A DNA stretch of 13,904 nucleotides from CAZPCZ01 sp964585225. Lineage in GTDB: Bacteria > Patescibacteriota > Patescibacteriia > JACPHY01. Under the pieces are notes generated by a model. It made no database searches, was not told the DNA's origin, and was given only the letters and a program-made list of their open reading frames with translations. Position 1 is the first letter of the stretch; each line of letters opens with the position of its first letter. The stretch spans positions 1 through 13,904 of the forward strand of contig CAZPCZ010000036.1 of NCBI GenBank assembly GCA_964585225.1, read 5' to 3'. The position numbers and the translations under genes are program-made. Positions 5,490-11,736 of the stretch are shown here, piece after piece.

Positions 5490-7490
5490 ATGCAACTCCC
5501 ATTCAGCAAACAGCTCATCACTGCAGCGCTCATCGTCGTACTCGCACCAGCGGCGACAGTGATTGGCGCGCAGTCGTTCTCCGATTTCATCGCAACGCCG
5601 CAAATTCGTATCGCGCAGGAGGGCCAACCACCGGGAGGGGACTTCCAGCCGCCACCCCCTCCGCCCGGAAGCCAGCCAGGGTTACCACCCGGGGACTTCC
5701 ACCCGCCGCCGCCTCCTGGAAGCCAGCCAGGACTCCCGCCGCCGGGGAGCCAACCGCCGCCGGGATCTCAGCCCGGCATCACGCCGGGCGATCAACCGGG
5801 GCTCCCGCCACCCGGAAGCCAACCACCTCCGCCAGGAAGTCAACCAGGATCGCTGCCTGGGTCTCAGCCTCCGGTCGGTGGTGAAACTCCGTCAGGTAGC
5901 CTCCCGACATCGCCGAGTGGCATACAACCGACCTCGAGTGCACCAACGGGTATCCTGCCGCGGCCATGTCCCGCGATGCCAGTCTTTGACTGTCCGGCCG
6001 GTAGCAAATCAATCTCCGGGACGACGCCGGACGGGTGCAGTATCCAGAAATGCATCCCCGAGGGACCTGGTGATCAACCGCCCCCGCAACTCGATCACTG
6101 CTTCCCGCCACCTCAAAACCTGAAATGTGAGGAGACCGGCAAGTACCCAAATGGGTGCCCGAAGTTCAAGTGCGAAAAAAAGATGGAGCAGCGCCACGAG
6201 GGCCCGAAGCCCCCGCCAGCGCTCGAGAACTGCGCGCGAGAGGTGCTCGGGAGCGAGGCGTTCGAGCAAATGGTCAAGGGCGGGCTGCAGCCGACGGAGG
6301 AACAGAAGAAGCTCGTCGGCGAAAAGTGCGGCCAGTTCAAGCGAGAGATGCCGAAACCACCGGGAGAGTTCCCCGGCCGAGGCGAATTCCGTGGTCAGCC
6401 GCCGGGCGGCGAGTTCCCAGGCCGCGGTGAAGGGCTCGAAACGGCTCCAGGCGCGCCGGGCGAACCCGGCATGATGGGCCCAGGTGGACGCTTCGGGCCA
6501 GGCGGCCCCGGCGGTGAGTTCGGCCCGAGCGAGGGAGACTTCGAGCGCATGGAGCAGGAGCAGAAGGCGCGCATGCTCAAGGAGATGCAGCGGGGACTCC
6601 GCGGTATGGAGACGGGCATCCGCATGATGGATCGCGGACTCAATGCGTGTCGGAAGGCGAAGGTCGACGTGGCAGACGCGGATGCATCGCTCGCCACGAT
6701 CAAGGACATCATCGCGAAGGTGCGTGCGGCCACGGACCCAGAGGAGCTCCAGGACATCATGTCGGACCTCCCGGAGCACTTCGACAAACTCCGCGAGATC
6801 GTCGAGAACTGCCACCGAGTCGCGCAGCTCCCGCGTATCACGAAGCAGCTCGGCCGCGAGATCAGGCAGCTCGAAGGTGAGCACAAGAAACTCACCGGCC
6901 AGGTGAAACGCGCGAAGCTCGACCTCGCGGACCAGCTCAACGCGATCGCCACGGGCATTGAGACGATCAAGGTCATGCTCGCGGAAATCTCTCGGGTGAA
7001 GACGACGGATGAGTTCGAGGAGGCGATGGCGAAACTTGAGGGCCTCCACGATACGTTCGAGGATATCCGGGAGAACGTCGACGCGGTGCGGAGCGTCCTG
7101 AACGTCCGCCGCGCGCTCACCGACGCGAAGCGCGAGATCCGCACCGTCGAGCGGTTCATCAACACGCTCAAGCGGAAGGGTGCGGATACGTCGGAACTCG
7201 CGGAAATGGTCGCCCAAGGCAAGGCGCTCGTCGCAGAGCTCGAGGCGCTCGCGAAGCAGAAACCGATTGATGCCGACGCGCTCCACGAGAAATTCGAGAT
7301 GCTCGAGGAACTCGGCGGCCGCGCCGAAGAGGCGCTCGCGAAGCTCCGCGGGGTGAAGTTCGAGGACCGATTTGCGCCAAAGTTCGATAAGTCCGCAGCT
7401 GCGGACGTCAAACTCCCGGATACCTTCCGACAGTTCGAGAAAGAGGAACCGGAGGGCCCGTCGGAGATCGAATCACTCCTCGGCTTCTGA
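5490..7490 (+). CDS. Secreted proline-rich, cysteine-module, helical protein of unknown function
   Basis: From ATG 5490 the product has 666 residues. Residues 1-29 form a signal peptide (KQ, a hydrophobic run, then VIGAQS). Residues 46-155 are repeats of PPGSQPG and PPGDF. Residues 160-228 hold two related four-Cys modules (Cys160/168/183/188 and Cys204/213/223/228), each ending in a GC-x4-C pattern. Residues 290-350 are Pro/Gly-rich (EFPGRGEF repeats). Residues 350-650 are charged helices with coiled-coil character (IRQLEGEHKKLTGQVKRAK and similar). It looks like a cell-surface protein with a flexible stalk, disulfide modules and a helical end. No catalytic motif, LPxTG or membrane anchor is seen. 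An in-frame start at 5310 is rejected because it adds a repeat-encoded segment ahead of the signal peptide. It is monocistronic. Confidence 0.8.
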   Translation: MQLPFSKQLITAALIVVLAPAATVIGAQSFSDFIATPQIRIAQEGQPPGGDFQPPPPPPGSQPGLPPGDFHPPPPPGSQPGLPPPGSQPPPGSQPGITPGDQPGLPPPGSQPPPPGSQPGSLPGSQPPVGGETPSGSLPTSPSGIQPTSSAPTGILPRPCPAMPVFDCPAGSKSISGTTPDGCSIQKCIPEGPGDQPPPQLDHCFPPPQNLKCEETGKYPNGCPKFKCEKKMEQRHEGPKPPPALENCAREVLGSEAFEQMVKGGLQPTEEQKKLVGEKCGQFKREMPKPPGEFPGRGEFRGQPPGGEFPGRGEGLETAPGAPGEPGMMGPGGRFGPGGPGGEFGPSEGDFERMEQEQKARMLKEMQRGLRGMETGIRMMDRGLNACRKAKVDVADADASLATIKDIIAKVRAATDPEELQDIMSDLPEHFDKLREIVENCHRVAQLPRITKQLGREIRQLEGEHKKLTGQVKRAKLDLADQLNAIATGIETIKVMLAEISRVKTTDEFEEAMAKLEGLHDTFEDIRENVDAVRSVLNVRRALTDAKREIRTVERFINTLKRKGADTSELAEMVAQGKALVAELEALAKQKPIDADALHEKFEMLEELGGRAEEALAKLRGVKFEDRFAPKFDKSAAADVKLPDTFRQFEKEEPEGPSEIESLLGF

Positions 7491-7506
7491 GCGAGCAGCA
7501 GAGCAG

Positions 7507-7532
7507 CAGCGCCCGGGGAAACCCGGGCGCTG
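7507..7532 (+). terminator. Strong hairpin after the secreted-protein gene
   Basis: CAGCGCCCGGG-GAAA-CCCGGGCGCTG is an 11-bp perfect stem with a GAAA loop, 16 bases after the stop. It has no clear T-run, but the stem strength and position fit a terminator. Confidence 0.65.
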
Positions 7533-7579
7533 CCCGTTACTATTGCCAATGGAACACCGATTACGGTACGCTTGCTCTA

Positions 7580-7607
7580 CTGCCCTGCTGCCACCTGCCC
7601 TGCTGCC
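7580..7607. repeat. CTGCCCTGCTGCC direct repeat before rpmE
   Basis: Two perfect 13-bp copies (7580-7592 and 7595-7607), 15 bases apart, end 4 bases before the rpmE start codon and occupy the place of a Shine-Dalgarno sequence. Confidence 0.65.
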
Positions 7608-7611
7608 GTCT

Positions 7612-7911
7612 ATGAAACCCGGCATCCACCCCGCCTACCACAAGGACGCGAAGGTCACCTGCGCGTGCGGGAGCGTGTTCACCGTCGGCTCGACGGTGCC
7701 GGACATCCACGTCGAGCTCTGCTCCGCGTGCCACCCGTTCTATACCGGCAAGCAGAAGATCGTCGACACCGCGCGCCGCGTCGACAAGTTCGAGCAGCGC
7801 GCCGCTGCGAGAGACGCGGTCGCCGCCATTCGGACCGGTCGTCGCGCAAAGAAGGAAAAAGATGTTGCGCGCCGCAAAGCGAAGTCAGAGGCGCTCGGGG
7901 CCGAAAAGTGA
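7612..7911 (+). CDS. rpmE: Ribosomal protein L31 (bL31), zinc-binding form
   Basis: The 99-residue product begins MKPGIHPAYHKD and has the L31 pattern: Cys17 and Cys19 in TCACG, Cys37 and Cys40 in CSACHPFYTGKQK, with VDTARRVDKF following. The four cysteines mark the zinc-containing (C+) type. L31 sits at the large-subunit central protuberance and bridges to the small subunit. Usual length is about 70 residues; residues 66-99 are an Ala/Arg/Lys-rich tail. The frame is open 80 codons upstream, but the start is set by homology at ATG 7612. There is no Shine-Dalgarno; a TTGCCA box near 7545 and TACGCT near 7567 are a weak possible promoter. It is followed by prfA, the common rpmE-prfA-prmC order. 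Confidence 0.9.
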   Translation: MKPGIHPAYHKDAKVTCACGSVFTVGSTVPDIHVELCSACHPFYTGKQKIVDTARRVDKFEQRAAARDAVAAIRTGRRAKKEKDVARRKAKSEALGAEK

Positions 7912-7914
7912 GTG

Positions 7915-7946
7915 AGGAGTAGAGGAGTAAAGGTGTAGAGGGTATA
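7915..7946. repeat. Octamer tandem repeat, copy set 1 (minus orientation)
   Basis: Four 8-bp units AGGAGTAG, AGGAGTAA, AGGTGTAG, AGGGTATA. Read on the minus strand they fit YTACNCCT, the unit also found at 11675-11714 and 12531-12562. They start just after the rpmE stop and fill the gap to prfA. Confidence 0.6.
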
Positions 7947-7983
7947 AAGGACGTAGGGGGATTCGCCCTCTGCGTTCTTCAAT

Positions 7984-9042
7984 ATGACGCCTACTCCCGA
8001 TCAGCGACGACAACTCGAAACACGGAAGTCTGAGCTTGAGCGTGAGCTCCAGGATCCGGATCTTACCCGCGACCGGAAACGGTTCGCGGAAATTTCCCGT
8101 GCGCACGCGCAGGTCGCCCGAGCGCTTGAACTCCTCGACGTCCTCGAGCGGCTCGACCGGACGATCGTAGAAGCTTCGGACGCTGCCGGCGCCGTCGAGC
8201 CCGAGCTCCGCGAACTCGGGGAGGAGGAGCTCACGCAGGCACGAGCAGAGCGACAGCGCATTGCTGCCGAGCTCGACGAGCTCCTCGAACCCAGCGATCC
8301 CCTCGACCAGAAGGACATCATCGTAGAAATCCGCGCTGGCGTCGGCGGCGATGAGGCGGAGCTCTTCGCTGCGGAGCTCTTCCGGATGTACGCACGGTTC
8401 GCGGAACGAAAGGGCTGGCACACGCGGCTCGTGGGCAGCGCGCGCACGCCGATCGGAGGGTTCAAGAACATCACGTTCATGATCGAAGGCGATCACGTGT
8501 ACCGTGCGCTCCAGAGCGAGAGTGGCGTCCATCGCGTCCAACGCGTACCGGCGACCGAAAAGTCTGGACGTATTCACACGTCCACCGTCACCGTTGCCGT
8601 GCTCCCGAAGGCTGAGGAGGTTGATGCCCGCATTGACCCACAGGATCTCCGCATCGAAACGATGACGTCCGGCGGCCACGGCGGACAGTCGGTGAACACG
8701 ACGTACTCTGCCGTGCGCATCACCCACGAGCCGACCGGCATTGTCGTCTCCTGCCAGGACGAGCGATCGCAGCAGCAGAATAAGGCGCGCGCGATGGAGG
8801 TCCTCCGCAGCCGACTCTGGCAACGAGAACGCGATCGCCTCGCGGCCGAGCGTGCGACGGCTCGTCGTGCGCAGATTGGAACTGGGGAGCGATCGGAGAA
8901 GATTCGGACGTACAACTTCCCACAGGATCGCGTGACCGACCATCGGATCGGGGAATCCTGGCACGATATCCCCCTCATCCTCGATGGCGACCTCGACGCG
9001 ATCATCACGGATCTTCACGCCAAACTCAGCGAAAAAAAGTGA
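7984..9042 (+). CDS. prfA: Peptide chain release factor 1
   Basis: The 352-residue product is full length for RF1. The PAT tripeptide (189-191) is the anticodon-like motif that reads UAA and UAG. GGQ (233-235, inside SGGHGGQSVN) is the motif that triggers peptide release, at the same numbering as the E. coli protein. Glu-rich helices (1-110) form domain 1. The Gln of GGQ is the residue methylated by PrmC, encoded downstream at 11737. No Shine-Dalgarno precedes ATG 7984, so translation may depend on rpmE upstream or on an unusual start. RF1 and PrmC are often neighbours; here a large non-coding block and another gene lie between them. Confidence 0.95.
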   Translation: MTPTPDQRRQLETRKSELERELQDPDLTRDRKRFAEISRAHAQVARALELLDVLERLDRTIVEASDAAGAVEPELRELGEEELTQARAERQRIAAELDELLEPSDPLDQKDIIVEIRAGVGGDEAELFAAELFRMYARFAERKGWHTRLVGSARTPIGGFKNITFMIEGDHVYRALQSESGVHRVQRVPATEKSGRIHTSTVTVAVLPKAEEVDARIDPQDLRIETMTSGGHGGQSVNTTYSAVRITHEPTGIVVSCQDERSQQQNKARAMEVLRSRLWQRERDRLAAERATARRAQIGTGERSEKIRTYNFPQDRVTDHRIGESWHDIPLILDGDLDAIITDLHAKLSEKK

Positions 9043-9073
9043 GTGGTGCGCACCGCATCCACACCGTGTCCAC

Positions 9074-9094
9074 TTTCGTCGTCCACCGACGAAA
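9074..9094. terminator. Hairpin after prfA
   Basis: TTTCGTCG (9074-9081) pairs with CGACGAAA (9087-9094) around a 5-base loop, 31 bases after the prfA stop. There is no T-run on the plus strand; on the minus strand the stem ends in TTTT. It may mark the end of prfA transcription. Confidence 0.4.
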
Positions 9095-9139
9095 ATCACA
9101 TTCCGCACAACACGATGATTTCCGCAGAACTCAGAGGAC

Positions 9140-9167
9140 TTGACACGGTTTTTCGGGGGCGTACGAT
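9140..9167 (+). promoter_or_regulatory. Strong sigma70 promoter of the large RNA
   Basis: A perfect TTGACA (9140-9145) and TACGAT (9162-9167) are 16 bases apart. The expected start is near 9174, four bases before the first hairpin of the structured block. There is no start codon with a ribosome site or sizeable open frame behind it. Confidence 0.65.
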
Positions 9168-9173
9168 AGATCA

Positions 9174-10757
9174 TGTTCGCGAGCTTGATCGCTCGCGTCT
9201 TCAGTTCCTTCCAAAGGAACGATAACCGCAAGTCCGTAACTCGAACCTGGAGGGGTCGCCAGCTCCTCCCCCGCTCGCGAGAGCGGGATACCACCCGGCT
9301 CCCTCAAAGCTTGCCGGGCGGAATCAAAGGGTTTCGAGCGCGTCGCTCGGAAGGTAGTGGAACGCGTGGTCCCTCGGTCACGCCTCTGTGTCAGTAGCAG
9401 CTCCCTCTTCGGAGGTGGTTGTGAAAAGCGCAGGAGCGCAAAGTGGATCGCCACGCCCATGATGGTGTCTCGGGGTTCCCCTTAGCGGGGGTGCTTCCTG
9501 GCATCACAACCTACCACGACGACGTTGGACGCCTTCAGCACGATACCGCGTGCTGTAGCGGATCACGAAGCGGAGAATGCTCGGACGAAGCATGGTGAAC
9601 AGCCGTGCCTCCCTCTTCCCCATACCACCGAGAGCAATGGTGGTCGGGAAGTCCGGCGAGTCTCCGCGAGTACGCAACCGGAGGAAGCTCCGAGCGTCGT
9701 GGTTCACTACGGTAGTGGATCATGGTGCTCGTCCTCTTGAGCGTATTCCCTACGATTGCGATTCGTCGCACGTGGGTACTCAGGAACAAGGCGTCAAGCC
9801 ACGTGAGGTGCGCCTCCTCTTTACTCGGAAACGAGCGGTCGCTCGGAAACGAGCGAACGTGAGGAAGCTGCGGTGAGTAGGCTCGCTCGGGTGGGGTAAA
9901 ACTCACCAGGACGATCCCTCGCGCACCTCTTTGGAGAAGTGGGCTGATCTGTCACTCGTGTGTCCCAAGCCGCATTGCTCTCAGTACGATCGAGACCGCG
10001 TGACCGCGCGACCTCGATGAGAGCGAATCGGGTAAGGTGACCATGCGTGTGATGGCGACTGCTCACCCGGCTGCATCTCGGGTATACGTTACGTGACGTG
10101 GGTTCGTCCCTGCGCCATGTGATGGCCCCTCGAGGTGTTCTCTAGCAATGCAGCAATGGTCCCGGAGTACGCGAGGAAACGGGAGCTCAAGGCATGGACG
10201 TTGCCCACGAAGCAACGTCGTGCGCGGCAGCGCACATCACGGCCAGTCTGCGAAACCTGGGAGTCGTCCTAAGGGTTCGCAGATCACGAGCGAAGGGAGC
10301 TCCTGGTGGGCACACCAGCGATCCCCTTCCCCACCACACCGGGTTGCGCCGGTGGGTGCTGCAACGTAGATGACGACGGCGTGGAAGAGGAGGGTCCTTC
10401 ACTCCACTGTGCCTCAGGCACATATCCCGTCGTTTCTGCGAAGGTCATGGGTTCCCACTGCGAAAGGCGTACGCAGTGCACTGCACGAGTAACCAGCCTC
10501 GGGCAGACTGACACAACCTAGGCTCTTCGGGGCCTACCACACCTCCTACCCATGGAGAGGCACCTGCGGACCGGCCTCGCAAGTAAGTTGCGGCGTCGCC
10601 GGAGCAGAGCGGAAGGTGGTTTAATCCGAAGATCTGAGGGGGTCGTGAGGCACGCGTGGCAGTGCGTGGGGAAACCCGCGCAAAGCCCGAAGCCAAACGA
10701 CCTTCTTCTTTTTGTGTACTGGCTTGAAAATCCCACGCCGTGCGCGGGATTTTCACT
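9174..10757 (+). ncRNA. Candidate large structured non-coding RNA, about 1.58 kb, unknown class
   Basis: Only short frames of poor composition exist on either strand, while hairpins are dense. Perfect stems include 9178-9184/9191-9197, 9204-9210/9214-9220, 9270-9276/9281-9287 (GCGA loop), 9536-9541/9550-9555, 9840-9845/9850-9855 (GAAA loop), 10197-10204/10212-10219, 10220-10225/10230-10235, 10247-10254/10276-10283, 10303-10308/10313-10318, 10337-10342/10349-10354, 10408-10413/10417-10422, 10456-10462/10472-10478 and 10520-10525/10530-10535 (UUCG loop, one G:T pair). Longer-range helices include 9417-9424/9504-9511, 9977-9983/10018-10024 with nested 9990-9994/10013-10017, and 10373-10379/10427-10433. 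The ends are set by a strong promoter and a terminator-like hairpin. I found no RNase P, tmRNA, rRNA, group I or group II intron signature. Function unknown; it lies between prfA and prmC. Confidence 0.65.
10726..10754 (+). terminator. Terminator of the large RNA
   Basis: GAAAATCCC (10726-10734) pairs perfectly with GGGATTTTC (10746-10754), and CGC/GCG (10736-10738, 10742-10744) continues the stem. The A-tract before and the TTTT within the 3' arm are those of an intrinsic terminator. A 6-bp helix AAGCCA/TGGCTT (10690-10695, 10720-10725) stands just before it. Confidence 0.65.
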
Positions 10758-10835
10758 AGCAGTACGCAACCCGCCAGAGATTTCGCCACCACCAACGGCA
10801 CGGGGTGCTGTAGAGTCAAGACTATCTGAGGTCGC

Positions 10836-10887
10836 GCAGCGCGCGTGGGCCGAATAGGCCCTCCCCGTTTCGGGCGAAGCGCGCTGC
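10836..10887. repeat. 52-bp palindromic element, three-way shape
   Basis: GCAGCGCGC (10836-10844) pairs with GCGCGCTGC (10879-10887) and encloses GGCC-GAATA-GGCC and CCCG-TTT-CGGG. Length and plan match the element at 899-950, though the sequence differs. It lies between the large RNA and the next promoter. The rest of the interval 10758-10929 shows nothing I can name. Confidence 0.55.
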
Positions 10888-10929
10888 CAGCCGATGATCT
10901 CGCAAAATCTCGGCGGGTACCATCCCCCA

Positions 10930-10958
10930 TTGACCGCGCACCCCCACCCCCCTATACT
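10930..10958 (+). promoter_or_regulatory. Sigma70 promoter of the zinc-finger protein gene
   Basis: TTGACC (10930-10935), a 17-base C-rich spacer and TATACT (10953-10958). Start near 10965 leaves a leader of about 10 bases that begins with the GGAGG ribosome site. Confidence 0.7.
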
Positions 10959-10974
10959 CCCCGTGGAGGCCCCA

Positions 10975-11631
10975 ATGGCTCATTCCAACGACAGGGGTAC
11001 GAGCTCGCTCGCCTGCAGCTTCTGCATGAGGCCGCAGCGCGAGACCCACAAGCTCATCTCGGGCCCAGGCGTCTACATTTGCGGCGAGTGCGTCGGCGAC
11101 GCGCTCGCGATCATCCGGGAGGATGAGGCACCGTTCGTCACCGAACTCAACGGTACGGCGGTCCTCGACTTCCTCCGGGGACGCCTCGAAGGCCGAGCGC
11201 TCGACTCTCTGACGATTGGCGAGCTCGTCTGCCGCTACGAGGAGGTGCGCTGTGAGGTGATCGCGCGGAGCCACCCGCAACCAGTGGTATCGCTGGCCAC
11301 GACCGCAGCGTCGAAGCGCGAACCAAACGCCGAAGAGCGGGCGCTCGCCTCGTTCCTCTCGAAGCAGTACCAGGTGCCCGCGATCGACCTCGAAGGATTC
11401 GGGATCGCGCCGGAGGTGGCCGCACTCATCCCCGAGGAAGTCCAACGGCGGCACGCCCTCGTGCCCGTGAACCGCGCCGGCGACTCGCTCATCATCGCGA
11501 TGGCCGACCCGTCGAACATCCACGCGATCGACGACGTGAAGTTCCTCACCGGCTACAGCATCGAGGTCGTCGTCGCGAGCGAATCCGCCATCCGCCGGAA
11601 GATCGACAAGCACTTCCCGCGCCCGCACTGA
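10975..11631 (+). CDS. ClpX-type zinc finger fused to a GspE/PilB N-terminal-like domain
   Basis: The 218-residue product opens with CSFCMRPQ (Cys14, Cys17) and VYICGECV (Cys36, Cys39) with KLISGPG between, matching the zinc-binding domain at the start of ClpX in both spacing and sequence. No AAA+ domain follows. Residues 50-118 are a linker of unclear fold. Residues 122-214 resemble the T2SS_E/MshEN second half found before type II secretion and type IV pilus ATPases (FLSKQYQVPAIDL, then LVPVNRAGDSLIIAMADPSN, then FLTGYSIEVVVASESAI). The ClpX zinc domain binds substrates and adaptors; the GspE N domain binds platform proteins or, with an extra motif not seen here, c-di-GMP. An adaptor between proteolysis and pilus machinery is a guess. 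GGAGG sits 5 bases before ATG 10975; upstream frame is non-coding. Confidence 0.75.
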   Translation: MAHSNDRGTSSLACSFCMRPQRETHKLISGPGVYICGECVGDALAIIREDEAPFVTELNGTAVLDFLRGRLEGRALDSLTIGELVCRYEEVRCEVIARSHPQPVVSLATTAASKREPNAEERALASFLSKQYQVPAIDLEGFGIAPEVAALIPEEVQRRHALVPVNRAGDSLIIAMADPSNIHAIDDVKFLTGYSIEVVVASESAIRRKIDKHFPRPH

Positions 11632-11637
11632 CCACTG

Positions 11638-11662
11638 AACCTCGCCCTCACCGGCGGGGTTT
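11638..11662 (+). terminator. Terminator after the zinc-finger gene
   Basis: AACCTCGCC (11638-11646) pairs with GGCGGGGTT (11653-11661), one T:G wobble, 6-base loop, then T. It lies 6 bases after the stop codon. Confidence 0.75.
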
Positions 11663-11674
11663 CCTCATGACCAA

Positions 11675-11714
11675 CTACTCCGCTACGCCTTTACGCCTCT
11701 ACTCCTATACCCCC
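11675..11714. repeat. Octamer tandem repeat, copy set 2
   Basis: Five degenerate 8-bp units in register: CTACTCCG, CTACGCCT, TTACGCCT, CTACTCCT, ATACCCCC. It fills the gap between the terminator and prmC and belongs to the YTACNCCT family also seen at 7915-7946 and 12531-12562. Confidence 0.65.
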
Positions 11715-11736
11715 GCCTTGGTACGCTAAACATCGT

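Noticed and set aside
6009..7286. 425-codon minus-strand frame opposite the secreted protein
   Set aside because: Antisense to a gene with signal peptide, domain order, promoter and terminator; Leu/Arg/Glu-rich shadow of the helical region.
7885..9294. 469-codon minus-strand frame opposite prfA
   Set aside because: It is antisense to a clear RF1 gene and reflects GC-rich codon use.
10098..10114. tRNA T-loop-like GGGTTCGTCCC
   Set aside because: No acceptor, D or anticodon arms can be arranged around it; better explained as a hairpin of the large RNA.
9174..10757. The block as RNase P RNA, tmRNA, rRNA or an intron
   Set aside because: GGAAGTCCGG near 9647 and GGTTTAATCCGAAG near 10618 faintly recall RNase P and 16S words, but the surrounding conserved blocks, a tmRNA end pair and a group II domain V are not found, and the size does not fit RNase P or tmRNA.
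10445..10930. 161-codon minus-strand frame over the end of the large RNA and the 52-bp palindrome
   Set aside because: Composition is not protein-like, it crosses a terminator and a repeat, and no ribosome site is present.
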